Shown here: piece after piece, positions 49,045 through 57,818 of the stretch | Layout of the letters: the number at the start of each line of letters is the position of its first letter | How positions within the stretch are numbered: position 1 is the first letter of the stretch | Source: Psychrobacter urativorans | GTDB taxonomy: Bacteria; Pseudomonadota; Gammaproteobacteria; Pseudomonadales; Moraxellaceae | Direction: 5' to 3' | DNA: 64,000 nucleotides | Assembly: GCF_001298525.1 (NCBI RefSeq) | Contig: NZ_CP012678.1 | Coordinates: 1,736,001-1,800,000 of the forward strand | Position numbers and translations under genes: made by a program | Notes under the pieces: generated by a model | What the model was told of the DNA's origin: nothing | What the model saw: only the letters and a program-made list of their open reading frames with translations | Database searches by the model: none

Positions 49045-50484
49045 ATGCCAAATACGCCTGTCAATATCATCTATACCGGTGTCGCTGGCACGGGAAAAAC
49101 CTACCAATTGCTGCAAATTGCTCAGTACTATACCGATCATTTAGCGGCTGTTGATGCTAAGCAACTACTGGCGCAACTGCTATACGAATTGAGCTGGCGA
49201 GAGGTTATCTGTTTAATTTTTTTAGAGTTAAAAACGCAGCAACAGGATTTAGTAAAAGTGCCTGAAATTTTAGCACATGAGTTTTTTGTGGCGAAAGCCA
49301 TGAATAACGAGCGTGATAAAAATTTAAGCAATACCGCATGGTCAGTGCTACAAATGCATAGTCCAATGCATTCTCAAACGGTCGATTATAAAAAGCGTGC
49401 TAGCCAAGCCTATTTTGATAAAGATGAGAGCGGAGCATGGTTTTTATTGGCTGAGAGCATGAGTTTATTAGCAGAATTGTCTGAGCGATTGGCGGAGTTT
49501 CGGCAGGCACAGCGTGATAGTGTACCCGTCAATAAGCAGCGTTTTAGCATGGTTAGCTTTCATCAAGCGTATGGTTATGAAGAATTTGTTGAAGGCATTC
49601 GTCCAGTTATTGGTGCAAATACCCAAGCGCAAATTCGCTATGACATTCAAGACGGCGCATTTTTACAACTGTGCCAACGCGCCGCTAATGACTCAGAGCA
49701 GCGTTATGCGATGCTCATTGATGAGATTAACCGTGCCAACGTCTCACGAGTATTTGGTGAGCTGCTAAGTTTGATTGAGTCAGATAAACGCGCTGGTCTT
49801 GCCAATGAAATGCAGGTGCAGTTAGCCTATTCTGGGCGTGCCTTTAGCGTCCCTGCGAACGTTGATATCTATGCCACCATGAATACGCAAGACCATTCTT
49901 TAGCGCCCCTTGATATGGCATTGCGTCGTCGTTTTCGCTTCATAGATTGTCCACCACGACCTGAATTATTGCCCATTATTAATATCTTGGACAATAAAAA
50001 TTCTGATAGTAGATTGACCAATAACAGCACCGATAAGCAGTCAACAAACGAAATTGATTTAGCAAAACTATTATCGGGTTTAAATCATCGTATTATCCAA
50101 ACCTTAGGACAAGAGGCGCAACTGGGTCATGCTTTTTTATGCTCAGTACAGACCTTAGAACAATTGCAAATCGCTTTAACTGAGCAAATTATCCCACAGT
50201 TAGCGCAAGCTGCTGCTGGGCAAGTGCATATTTTGCAGTATTTATTTCATGATGAGCAGCAGACGTTTAGTGAGCAGTTTATTCAAGATATTCAAGCGGC
50301 ACTTAATCCATCACGCCATCTTAGTGAGCAGGCAAGTACCGATAATTATAGTCAAATGTTTGCCAGTCAACAGATATTCTTAGGTCAAGAAATGAGTAAC
50401 AATGGCTATGTTATCAATCCCGATTTAATTGCCAAGACTGGTGAATTTGCGCAAGCTGCCATATACCAGCGCTTGTATGAATAA
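49045..50484 (+). CDS. mcrB: McrB-like AAA+ NTPase of a McrBC-type restriction system
   Basis: McrB is the GTP-driven translocase of the type IV system that cuts modified-cytosine DNA. Walker A GVAGTGKT is at residues 12-19, Walker B in YAMLIDEINRANVSRVFGELLSLIE near residue 222 (short parts: LIDEINRAN), and the McrB signature NTxD in MNTQDHS near 279, followed by LDMALRRRFRF. The N-terminal DNA-recognition domain of E. coli McrB is absent: Walker A begins at the very start. A helical insertion of about 150 residues separates Walker A from the KQRFSMVSFHQAYGYEEF segment. GAG precedes the ATG at suitable distance. mcrC follows after 22 bases. Target recognition must therefore reside in McrC, in the insertion or in another protein. 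Confidence 0.87.
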   Translation: MPNTPVNIIYTGVAGTGKTYQLLQIAQYYTDHLAAVDAKQLLAQLLYELSWREVICLIFLELKTQQQDLVKVPEILAHEFFVAKAMNNERDKNLSNTAWSVLQMHSPMHSQTVDYKKRASQAYFDKDESGAWFLLAESMSLLAELSERLAEFRQAQRDSVPVNKQRFSMVSFHQAYGYEEFVEGIRPVIGANTQAQIRYDIQDGAFLQLCQRAANDSEQRYAMLIDEINRANVSRVFGELLSLIESDKRAGLANEMQVQLAYSGRAFSVPANVDIYATMNTQDHSLAPLDMALRRRFRFIDCPPRPELLPIINILDNKNSDSRLTNNSTDKQSTNEIDLAKLLSGLNHRIIQTLGQEAQLGHAFLCSVQTLEQLQIALTEQIIPQLAQAAAGQVHILQYLFHDEQQTFSEQFIQDIQAALNPSRHLSEQASTDNYSQMFASQQIFLGQEMSNNGYVINPDLIAKTGEFAQAAIYQRLYE

Positions 50485-50506
50485 AGAACATCAATGAAGA
50501 GTGTCA

Positions 50507-52000
50507 ATGAGAGGCATCATGAGGACTAACTCAGTGATTACCGTATTTGAGCATCAGCGTTTAACGGTCACTGACTTTTTACAGGCTGCTGATTTTGCTT
50601 GGTTAGTCGCGCAGGAGTTTACCGTCTTTACGATTAAGCGACAGCGTGGACAGTGGCAGCTAAAAGTGGGGCATTATATTGGGATTATTATGCTACCTAG
50701 TGGCATGATGCTTGAGATATTACCCAAAACCGTTGCCAGTATGCAGGATACTCATAGCGCTCAACAGGACAATATATCGCTGACCCGCCACTGGGTACAA
50801 CGGATGCTGACGGATTTAATCAGTGGCGGTAGCGACTCGCCTAGCAAGATGCCACATAACAAGAATTTCGGACAATTCAGTCAGCATCTGACGCCATTGC
50901 TGAATCAAACGCCACCCTTATCGCAGTGGTTAGCCACCCAGTTTTTGCAGCGCTTGTCTGCTTACCAACCGAGCAAACACTACCAAACGCAGGTTTATAA
51001 TCAGTCGCGGTTACAAGGCAAGTTATTGATTAAAGAACAAATGCGCCGTAATGGCGCGCAGCCGCATAAATTCGTCAGTGAAGTCAGTATGCTGAGCCAA
51101 GATATGCTGAGCAATCGCCTGATTAAAAGTGCCTTACTATTGCTGACACCGCTATTCAACGCAAATTTATTTCCCAAGCCCTTATTATCCAAAACAGTAA
51201 TCGCATGGCAACACGTAACCGCGCTGAATCCTCATGAATGGCGGCAATTGCAGCCATTGTACTTATCCGCGAAACATCAACTGCGCAGTCAGCCGTTGAC
51301 GCAGCAGCAATTACAACAAGCACAGCAACTATTAGAGATGGCTTATTGGTTGCTGCAAGGGCAACAAGCGACGATCAATGCCAGTAGCAGCCTACACGAT
51401 GACAAGCAGCCTACACAGAGTACGCCTCAGCTACGGCTATGCTTATTGATAAATATGAATCAAGCGTTTGAGCAGTGGGCTAGTCAAAGGATTGCTATTT
51501 TATTTAATCAGCGTGACGAGCATGCTCAGCCGCTCTATCAGACCTTGTACCAGCCGCGTGACGTTTGGCTGCGTGATGACAGCGGGCAGACCTGTTTGTC
51601 TATTCAGCCTGATGTCTTGATTTATCACATGGTGAATAAATATGATGAGAATAAGAAAAATATCCTGTTAAATAAAAAACATTCTCCTCACATCACTAGC
51701 AATGATAGTAATAGCAAAAATGACAATCACGTACTACAGTGCAGTCATGTTATCGATATTAAATGGAAGCATCTCGCGCAGACGCGCGATATCAGCGCCA
51801 GTGACGCCTATCAGCTCACCAGCTATGCGCAGGCGTATCACGCTGAACAAGTTTGGCTTATTTATCCCGTAACCGACCATAAAAGACAGCCTGTGTTACT
51901 TACGCAAGCGAAATACAGGGTAAATTGCCATGCTGGATTGTGGCTCATGCCTTTTAATGTGCTCACAGGAACGGTAAATCAGTTACTTTCTATCGAGTAA
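50507..52000 (+). CDS. mcrC: McrC-like nuclease subunit
   Basis: Partner of McrB that supplies the nuclease. The protein of about 497 residues has the McrC layout: an N-terminal domain with FTVFTIKRQRGQWQLKVGHYIG, a helical middle with SVSRLQGKL-like SRLQGKLLIKEQMRRN, and a C-terminal PD-(D/E)xK nuclease, with Asp in LSIQPDVLIYH near residue 367 and the D-x-K in VIDIKWKHL near 416. The start at 50507 has GAAGAG upstream; GTG at 50501 and ATG at 50519 are alternatives. It is long compared with E. coli McrC (348). A polar, Asn/Lys-rich insertion lies between the two nuclease motifs. No terminator is visible after it. Confidence 0.85.
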   Translation: MRGIMRTNSVITVFEHQRLTVTDFLQAADFAWLVAQEFTVFTIKRQRGQWQLKVGHYIGIIMLPSGMMLEILPKTVASMQDTHSAQQDNISLTRHWVQRMLTDLISGGSDSPSKMPHNKNFGQFSQHLTPLLNQTPPLSQWLATQFLQRLSAYQPSKHYQTQVYNQSRLQGKLLIKEQMRRNGAQPHKFVSEVSMLSQDMLSNRLIKSALLLLTPLFNANLFPKPLLSKTVIAWQHVTALNPHEWRQLQPLYLSAKHQLRSQPLTQQQLQQAQQLLEMAYWLLQGQQATINASSSLHDDKQPTQSTPQLRLCLLINMNQAFEQWASQRIAILFNQRDEHAQPLYQTLYQPRDVWLRDDSGQTCLSIQPDVLIYHMVNKYDENKKNILLNKKHSPHITSNDSNSKNDNHVLQCSHVIDIKWKHLAQTRDISASDAYQLTSYAQAYHAEQVWLIYPVTDHKRQPVLLTQAKYRVNCHAGLWLMPFNVLTGTVNQLLSIE

Positions 52001-52331
52001 TCACGGTTTTTATAAAAATAATCCTGCGATGAGCGTCATAAAATACAGTTGCATGCTGCTCACATTCATACAATCACCGTCAACATAAGCCCCAACGGTG
52101 AGTATTTGCCCTATCTAATCATGAAATAAGTATAAAAAATGGCAAAAAATCGTAAAAAAGGGCATAAATCGCTAAAAAAGTGCAAATTTATGAAATTAAT
52201 TGAAAATAGGTGTTGACACAATCGTCGTTACCCCTTAATATGTGCACCTCGATAGCAACAAACATTAACGAGTTAGCAGCTTCACCGTTAACCACTTAAT
52301 CAGCGAAGTTATCGAGATGATAGATAAGTAT
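52001..52331. other. Intergenic region between mcrC and the tRNA cluster, 331 bp
   Basis: Contains an inverted repeat TCACCG/CGGTGA (about 52074-52101) and, nearer the tRNAs, the strong promoter listed separately. No attachment-site-like duplication of a tRNA end was seen. Confidence 0.5.
52213..52241 (+). promoter_or_regulatory. Near-consensus sigma-70 promoter of the tRNA cluster
   Basis: TTGACA (52213-52218), 17-base spacer, TAATAT (52236-52241). It lies about 90 bases before tRNA-Pro, which fits a processed tRNA precursor. Confidence 0.85.
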
Positions 52332-52408
<77 letters not shown>

Positions 52409-52419
52409 TCTATTTTAAG

Positions 52420-52439
52420 AGCCTTACAGGCTTTTTTTT
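52420..52439 (+). terminator. Short terminator-like hairpin between tRNA-Pro and tRNA-Arg
   Basis: Five-bp stem AGCCT/AGGCT with a 3-base loop, then T7. It may stop part of the transcription or shape the 3' end of the tRNA-Pro precursor. Confidence 0.6.
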
Positions 52440-52501
52440 ATGTATAATGGTTTAGTTTCTGCAACTATGATTCTACTAAAATATATAAAAGTCATCTAAG
52501 A

Positions 52502-52578
52502 GCGCCTGTAGCTCAGTTGGATAGAGCATCTCCCTTCTAAGGAGGTGGCCGCAGGTTCGAATCCTGCCAGGCGCACCA
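52502..52578 (+). tRNA. tRNA-Arg (anticodon TCT)
   Basis: Cloverleaf of 77 bases with encoded CCA. Acceptor GCGCCTG/CAGGCGC, anticodon loop CTTCTAA giving TCT, T-arm GCAGGTTCGAATCCTGC. Reads the rare AGA/AGG codons. Confidence 0.97.
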
Positions 52579-52617
52579 TTTAGCCTGCAAATTTTGTCTA
52601 TTATTGACAATAGTTAT

Positions 52618-52694
52618 GGCGGTTGTAGCTCAGTTGGTAGAGCCCCGGGTTGTGATCTCGGTTGTCGTGGGTTCGAGTCCCATCAGTCGCCCCA
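52618..52694 (+). tRNA. tRNA-His (anticodon GTG)
   Basis: Includes the extra 5' G(-1) paired to the discriminator C, the identity mark of tRNA-His. Anticodon loop TTGTGAT gives GTG; the T-arm is GTGGGTTCGAGTCCCAT. CCA is encoded. Acceptor stem has two G-U pairs. Confidence 0.96.
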
Positions 52695-53068
52695 TATTTT
52701 ATCCTGTATTTCCTCTTATAATCTATCTTTACCATCCTCACATTAATTAAATAATTCTTTAATTAGAATACTCTTGCCAATTTTGGCAATTTTTTGCGTC
52801 TGCATTTTATACTATGGCTAATGATTAGACTCAGGCTTTGCCGCTGTGTGGTGTCATTTTGCCTCCAATTCACTCATATATCGTTAGTGCTTATATCTTA
52901 CAAGCAATCATAACTTAAGTATGTTCTACTTTTTAGATCAAGATTTGTGTGTAGCGTATGTATATTCTCACTTGCAGTCCACGTTAAGCGATTTTTCTTG
53001 TGTAATGTCTATTAGGTAGTTTATTTTGCTACGTTTGGCTCATTGCCATATATTTAAGGATAGAGTCT
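52695..53068. other. Intergenic region between tRNA-His and the AraC gene, 374 bp
   Basis: Apart from the terminator at 52774-52795 it is AT-rich DNA that should carry the AraC-gene promoter. No clear motif. Confidence 0.4.
52774..52795 (+). terminator. Terminator of the tRNA cluster
   Basis: Stem TTGCC/GGCAA with a 6-base AT loop, followed by T6, about 80 bases after tRNA-His. Confidence 0.7.
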
Positions 53069-54022
53069 ATGGACGCGTTGAGCATGTTATTGGAGAACGT
53101 GCACTTAAGCGAGACAAAATATTATCGTCTGACAGGCTCGGGTAATTGGTCGTATTCAATCACAAGAAAAGATACTATTTTATTTTATCTGGTTATATCC
53201 GGTAGCTTTTGTATGGATGTGGGTGGGAGCTTGCGCCAAGCTCATGCTGGCGATATGATTATGATTCCTAATACGTATCAGCATGTGTCTTATGCCATGG
53301 AATATAACGGTGATAATGCTCAAGCGCTCGATGATAAGCTACTTCATTGTAAAGAACATGCCATTACTTTGAGTGATATTGAGAATAGTGAGGAGATTGG
53401 CGAGTCAAACTCTTGTGTCATATTGATTGAATGTCAATATGATAAAGAAATGGTTCGACCCTTATTGTCTGTGCTACCGTCTATTTTACCTGAGATACAT
53501 GATTTACCAGAGAGTCGTTTTGAAGTCATTGATGTCGCTATTAAGCTGCTGGCATTAGAGTCTGAATATGAGCGTATTGGTAAGACGGCGGTTATCAATC
53601 ATTGGGCAAGTATTATGATGATTGAGTGTTTACGTACGTATATTGAACGCTTGCCAGAGGCGACAGATAACTGGTTACAGGCGATGAAAGATCCATATTT
53701 AGCAAAAGCGCTGGCTGCGATGCACCAAGCACCAGACCAAAACTGGACGATTCATCAGTTGGCTGAGGTCGCTGGTATGTCGCGCTCTAGTTTTGCGCAG
53801 CGTTTTAAAGACAGTGTGGGTATGCCGCCACTCACTTATTTGATTGATTATCGTCTGCGCTTGGCAGCGCGTTATTTGCGCTTACAACAAAATAGTATCA
53901 GCCGTATCAGTGAGCTGGTGGGTTATGCGTCAGACTCTACGTTTAGCCAAGCGTTTAAACGCGTTTATGGTGTGTCACCAAAAGTCTATCGTCAGCAGTA
54001 TCGAAAAAAAGTAATGGCGTAA
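53069..54022 (+). CDS. AraC-family transcriptional regulator with cupin-type sensor domain
   Basis: Regulator of 317 residues. The N-terminal 130 residues form a cupin-like effector domain (YLVISGSFCMDVGG, AHAGDMIMIPNTYQH), of the type found in AraC proteins that control oxidoreductase or efflux genes. The C-terminal 100 residues hold two HTH motifs: TIHQLAEVAGMSRSSFAQRFK and ISELVGYASDSTFSQAFKRVYG, ending in SPKVYRQQYRK. AAGGA precedes the ATG. The effector and target genes cannot be deduced; the unknown protein gene downstream on the same strand, 170 bases away, is the nearest candidate. Confidence 0.92.
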   Translation: MDALSMLLENVHLSETKYYRLTGSGNWSYSITRKDTILFYLVISGSFCMDVGGSLRQAHAGDMIMIPNTYQHVSYAMEYNGDNAQALDDKLLHCKEHAITLSDIENSEEIGESNSCVILIECQYDKEMVRPLLSVLPSILPEIHDLPESRFEVIDVAIKLLALESEYERIGKTAVINHWASIMMIECLRTYIERLPEATDNWLQAMKDPYLAKALAAMHQAPDQNWTIHQLAEVAGMSRSSFAQRFKDSVGMPPLTYLIDYRLRLAARYLRLQQNSISRISELVGYASDSTFSQAFKRVYGVSPKVYRQQYRKKVMA

Positions 54023-54192
54023 CTTCCCTTTGCATGAATTGTCTTTTGCTATTAGCAAAGCTGACAACGTTCGTGGGTTCAGGTACTATAGAGCCGTAAG
54101 TTGTCTGCATATCATTGTTGGTGATAGCACGCTATTTTCCCACCAGTATACGCGCTAAGATGACATTTATTTTCTACTGGTGATGGTATGTT

Positions 54193-55209
54193 ATGACCCA
54201 ACCGACCGTGAAGACCCATATTAAGCCCAGTGCCGACTCAGGTGCTAATCAAGGCTTGTCTGTATCTGCTACAGATGAGGGCAGTCTTGCATCCAAGCGA
54301 GCTAGTCAACCACAGCATTCTGATAATACGCCCGATAGCGAGTTGCCAGTGCTGGATAAGGCTGAGCTATTGGCGTTATTTACGTTGCCTGCCAGTCATC
54401 ATGTTAATACGGATACAGACGATACTAATGTGGCAATGCAGCGCGTGGCAAACTATCGCATGCAGCATGAGCGTACCCGACAGTTATATATGGCGTCTGC
54501 GCAGACGCGCCCAACTTATTTGGTGCAAACGCTCAAGTCGCAGTTCGTAGAATATCAGCAGTATTTACTGGCGCAACAGTTGGATAAACGTGGCTTACTT
54601 GATACAGAAGCGCTAGAGCGTTTATGGCAACAGCTGCATGTGGTCGATGACATTATCGCTGATATTATGCATCACATGCCGGCACAACAACCTGCCGGCT
54701 GGCAGCTCAGCGTGCAAGATGGTCACAATCCATTATGCTTGCCCACCGTTGGCAAACTCAAACATTCCAAGCCTATACCAGACCAAGCCAGCCTTAACAG
54801 CTATGTTCTGGGGCATTTTGGGGTCAGTAGCTTCACTTATGATCGCGGCTATTATATTGGTCATGTGATGGGCTATTTATTCAGCTGTTATTTTTATGCG
54901 CATCTGTCTATCAGCTATAGCGTTACCGCGCTTGGTGAATATGTCGTTGCCGACTATGACTACGCGAGCCTTGAGACGCCGCATATGGTGCGCTTGTTAC
55001 AAGGGCTTGACGGTTATTGTAAAAAACGTATTTATCAGTTGGCGGTTATTTGTGCCCGCCTCAGTGTCTATGCTTCGGATAAGCGTATTGAAAAAATGCT
55101 CATCACCGAGGTCAATGACTTTGATAAAAAATTGCAGCAGCAGCATTTAGATATTTTGTTGTTACAAGGTATGATGCCTGATACTCATGACTCAACACCG
55201 CTGTTTTAG
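54193..55209 (+). CDS. Unknown protein of 338 residues
   Basis: I do not recognise the family. The first 55 residues are Ser/Ala/Gln-rich and look disordered; the rest is mostly helical with aromatic-rich parts (SSFTYDRGYYIGHVMGYLF, FYAHLSISYSVTALGEYVV). There is no signal peptide, and although one stretch near residue 235 is hydrophobic, it is not long enough to be a sure membrane helix. It lies between the AraC gene and gspF, all on the plus strand, but gaps of 170 and 135 bases argue against a tight operon. No good ribosome binding site is visible before the ATG. Confidence 0.7.
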   Translation: MTQPTVKTHIKPSADSGANQGLSVSATDEGSLASKRASQPQHSDNTPDSELPVLDKAELLALFTLPASHHVNTDTDDTNVAMQRVANYRMQHERTRQLYMASAQTRPTYLVQTLKSQFVEYQQYLLAQQLDKRGLLDTEALERLWQQLHVVDDIIADIMHHMPAQQPAGWQLSVQDGHNPLCLPTVGKLKHSKPIPDQASLNSYVLGHFGVSSFTYDRGYYIGHVMGYLFSCYFYAHLSISYSVTALGEYVVADYDYASLETPHMVRLLQGLDGYCKKRIYQLAVICARLSVYASDKRIEKMLITEVNDFDKKLQQQHLDILLLQGMMPDTHDSTPLF

Positions 55210-55344
55210 CTGATGTTTTACGCTGTTTTAGCCAATATTTTAATAGTGCCAATTTTTTTCATATCATTATTTTATACCGTCATTTTATCTCTATAACATC
55301 GACCGATAATTTGCTATTTGGTCTGCTCTAGGATGCGCAACGCT

Positions 55345-56553
55345 ATGCCTGCTTATCATTATAAAGCGCTTGATGAACAGGGCGTCGTCCAAAAAGGACT
55401 GTTAGAGGGCGACTCTGCGCGGCAAGTGCGGCAGCAGCTGCGTGACAAACGCTGGACACCGATGGAAGTTGGCGCGGTCAATGCTAACAATAGCCAAAAT
55501 CGCAATAAAAACCGTTATAAAAAACCTTCTGCTTATGAGTTGGCATTATTGACCCGTCAGCTTTCTGTACTACTCGCAGCCGGTATTCCCCTTGAAGAAA
55601 CCCTTGCTGCCGTCGCCAAACAATCCCCAAAAACACATATTAAATCGCTCATGCTTGCCGTGCGCTCGCATGTGTTAGAGGGCTTAAGTTTAGCGCGTGC
55701 TTTACAACAAGCCACCAGTTTTCCACCATTGTATATTGCTACTATTGCCGCTGGTGAAAAGTCAGGGCATTTAGATTTGATTCTTAATCAGCTTGCCGAT
55801 TACACCGAAAACCGCTTTGCGCTGCAAAAGAAAATTCAAGGGGCGATGGTTTATCCTATCGTCTTAATGGTCATGGCAATTTCCGTCATTATGGGGCTAA
55901 TGAGCTTTGTCGTGCCCAAGATTGTGAAAGTGTTTGAGCAATCGGAACAGGCGCTGCCACTGATTACGCAAGTGGTGCTTGCCTTATCAAATGCCATTAC
56001 GCAGTGGTGGTGGCTAATACTATTGGTATTGGCAGGCGCGGCGTTTTTATCTTATCGCTTTGCGCAGACGCAGGCGGGCAAGCTTGCCATTGATAGTCTG
56101 GTGCTCAGATTACCGATACTCGCGCGTCTCTCGAAGGGACTGAATGCCGCCCGTTTTGCCAGTACTCTCGCCATCTTGGTGCGCTCAGGCGTACCGTTAA
56201 TTGAGGCGTTACACATTGGTGCAGCGGTCACCACTAATTTACACATTAAGAAAACCATTATTCAGGCGGCGGATAGAGTGACTGAGGGTGCAAGTTTGTC
56301 CAGCCAGCTCGATAAATCGCGTTATTTTCCACCGATGATGGTACAAATGATAAAAAGTGGCGAGAACTCTGGTGAGCTTGAAAGTATGCTGAGCCGTGCG
56401 GCTGCCATGCAAGAAGCCGAAGCCACCAATTTTATCAGCACCTTGCTATCATTACTTGAGCCGTTAATGTTGGTATTGATGGGTGTGGTGGTAATGATTA
56501 TTGTGATGGCGGTGATGTTGCCGATTGTGAATATGAATGATTTGGCGGGCTAG
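55345..56553 (+). CDS. gspF: Type II secretion inner-membrane platform protein GspF
   Basis: Polytopic platform protein that links the GspE ATPase to pseudopilus assembly. The 402-residue protein begins MPAYHYKALDEQG, the usual GspF N-terminus, and contains two T2SSF domains (about 70-195 and 270-395), each with the ALLTRQLSVLLAAGIPLEETL-type pattern, and three membrane helices near 170, 220 and 375. ATG at 55345 has AGGA about 11 bases before it. The first domain ends near TENRFALQKKIQGAMVYP and the last helix is followed by PIVNMNDLAG. It lies 456 bases upstream of gspG. Confidence 0.94.
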   Translation: MPAYHYKALDEQGVVQKGLLEGDSARQVRQQLRDKRWTPMEVGAVNANNSQNRNKNRYKKPSAYELALLTRQLSVLLAAGIPLEETLAAVAKQSPKTHIKSLMLAVRSHVLEGLSLARALQQATSFPPLYIATIAAGEKSGHLDLILNQLADYTENRFALQKKIQGAMVYPIVLMVMAISVIMGLMSFVVPKIVKVFEQSEQALPLITQVVLALSNAITQWWWLILLVLAGAAFLSYRFAQTQAGKLAIDSLVLRLPILARLSKGLNAARFASTLAILVRSGVPLIEALHIGAAVTTNLHIKKTIIQAADRVTEGASLSSQLDKSRYFPPMMVQMIKSGENSGELESMLSRAAAMQEAEATNFISTLLSLLEPLMLVLMGVVVMIIVMAVMLPIVNMNDLAG

Positions 56554-57006
56554 TTTCAGTTATTTATTCAAATGCTTTATTTTATTTTTTATTGTCTTGT
56601 TTGGTTCAATCGGTTTGAGCTTGTCACTTAAACCACTTACTATTTACTACTGCAAAACTTTTCCGTACCTCTTCCCTATTACATCTCTATATTCTTCATT
56701 TTTAGTCTATCAATTTAACTTAAGATTAATTTAACTTTCTTAAGTTTTGCTTACTGTTGTAGATTGTTAGCCTACTTCTCCTTTTGCTGTTGGTCATTTA
56801 AAAGTTAAGCTATAGTGATTGCCATAGTTTATGGTATTTAATTTATAGTGTTTAAGTAATGCTGCTGCTGAAAATGAGATTGAGTAAACATTGTCATTAT
56901 TGCCCCCATAATAATATATGAGCAAAGGTAGATAAATATAAAACCATCGTCTATAGTGATTATCATTTAGTCATTAACCTTTACGTTAATGCTTTAACAC
57001 CTAACC
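56554..57006. other. Intergenic region between gspF and gspG, 453 bp
   Basis: AT-rich, no supported gene. A short hydrophobic reading frame overlapping the end of gspF lacks a ribosome binding site. gspG probably has its own promoter here, which would allow the high pseudopilin level that secretion needs; no clear promoter motif is visible. Confidence 0.4.
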
Positions 57007-57009
57007 GTG

Positions 57010-57522
57010 ATGACCGACGCTATGACTATGAACACCCAAACACCAATATATACGCTAAAAGATTATTCTGTCTCCGATACTCAGCCCAAAGTCACCAGTG
57101 CCGGTCGCCACAATCAGTCTGGTTTTACCCTTATTGAAATTATGGTGGTGATTGTTATTTTGGCGATTCTTGCTGGGTTAGTCGTGCCAAAAGTGGTGGG
57201 GCAAAGTGACAAAGCTCGCGTGAAAACTACGGAAACGGCGCTAGCAACCGTATCTAATGCGCTGGATATGTATAAGATTGATAATTCGCGTTATCCAACA
57301 ACAGCCCAAGGGTTAGAGGCGCTAACCACACCGCCTGCGGATGCCAAGAATTATCCTGAGGGTGGCTATATTAAAGGTGGTTATCCAACGGATGGTTGGG
57401 AAAACGAGATGCAGTACGTTGCTCCCGGTAGCGAGGGTCGTCCTTATGATTTATTTTCGCTTGGGGCGGATGGTCAGCAAGGTGGCGAGGGTCAAGACGC
57501 TGATATTTATGCTCAGCTATAG
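57010..57522 (+). CDS. gspG: Type II secretion major pseudopilin GspG
   Basis: Major subunit of the pseudopilus. The prepilin peptidase site is G-FTLIE in NQSGFTLIEIMVVI, followed by the hydrophobic stem. The globular part has the calcium-loop region DNSRYPTTAQGLEAL, YIKGGYPTDGW and YDLFSLGADGQQGGEG. The leader before the cleavage site is about 37 residues, much longer than the usual 6-10. In-frame ATGs at 57010, 57022 and 57028 cannot be separated because no clear ribosome binding site is present; a GTG at 57007 is also possible. Even the shortest gives a 31-residue leader. Confidence 0.93.
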   Translation: MTDAMTMNTQTPIYTLKDYSVSDTQPKVTSAGRHNQSGFTLIEIMVVIVILAILAGLVVPKVVGQSDKARVKTTETALATVSNALDMYKIDNSRYPTTAQGLEALTTPPADAKNYPEGGYIKGGYPTDGWENEMQYVAPGSEGRPYDLFSLGADGQQGGEGQDADIYAQL

Positions 57523-57603
57523 CGTAATATCTATGCTCAACTATAGTGTGATGGCGATGCGTTCAATACCTGTGCGTTCAATAACTATGCGTTAAATACA
57601 CAA
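57508..57603. repeat. Degenerate tandem repeats at the 3' end of gspG
   Basis: Two copies of TATGCTCARCTATAGYGTRAT with a 24-base period (57508-57528, 57532-57552), then a 15-bp unit beginning GCGTTCAATA at 57559, 57574 and, degenerate, at 57589. The first copy spans the gspG stop codon. Confidence 0.7.
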
Positions 57604-57647
57604 TACGAGATTTATGCTTAGTATCTGAGCCGTCACTCGGGGTCAAT

Positions 57648-57686
57648 AAATATCAACCAATAAGGTGTTATTGGTTGATATTTTTT
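57648..57686. terminator. Terminator after gspG
   Basis: Perfect 16-bp stem AAATATCAACCAATAA/TTATTGGTTGATATTT, loop GGTG, continuing T run. Confidence 0.88.
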
Positions 57687-57818
57687 ATGACGATATGGAA
57701 TGAACGTCACTCCAAATAATGTTTTGCAATTCATGTTTTGCAATTATTACCAAGACTATAAAAAGTATCATTTAGTATTAACGTTAATCATTAAAGCCGC
57801 AATCAAAGGTAGTTACTC

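Noticed and set aside
56537..56734. A 65-codon hydrophobic frame after gspF
   Set aside because: Overlaps the gspF end, lacks a ribosome binding site, and is made of Phe, Leu, Ile and Ser as expected from T-rich DNA.
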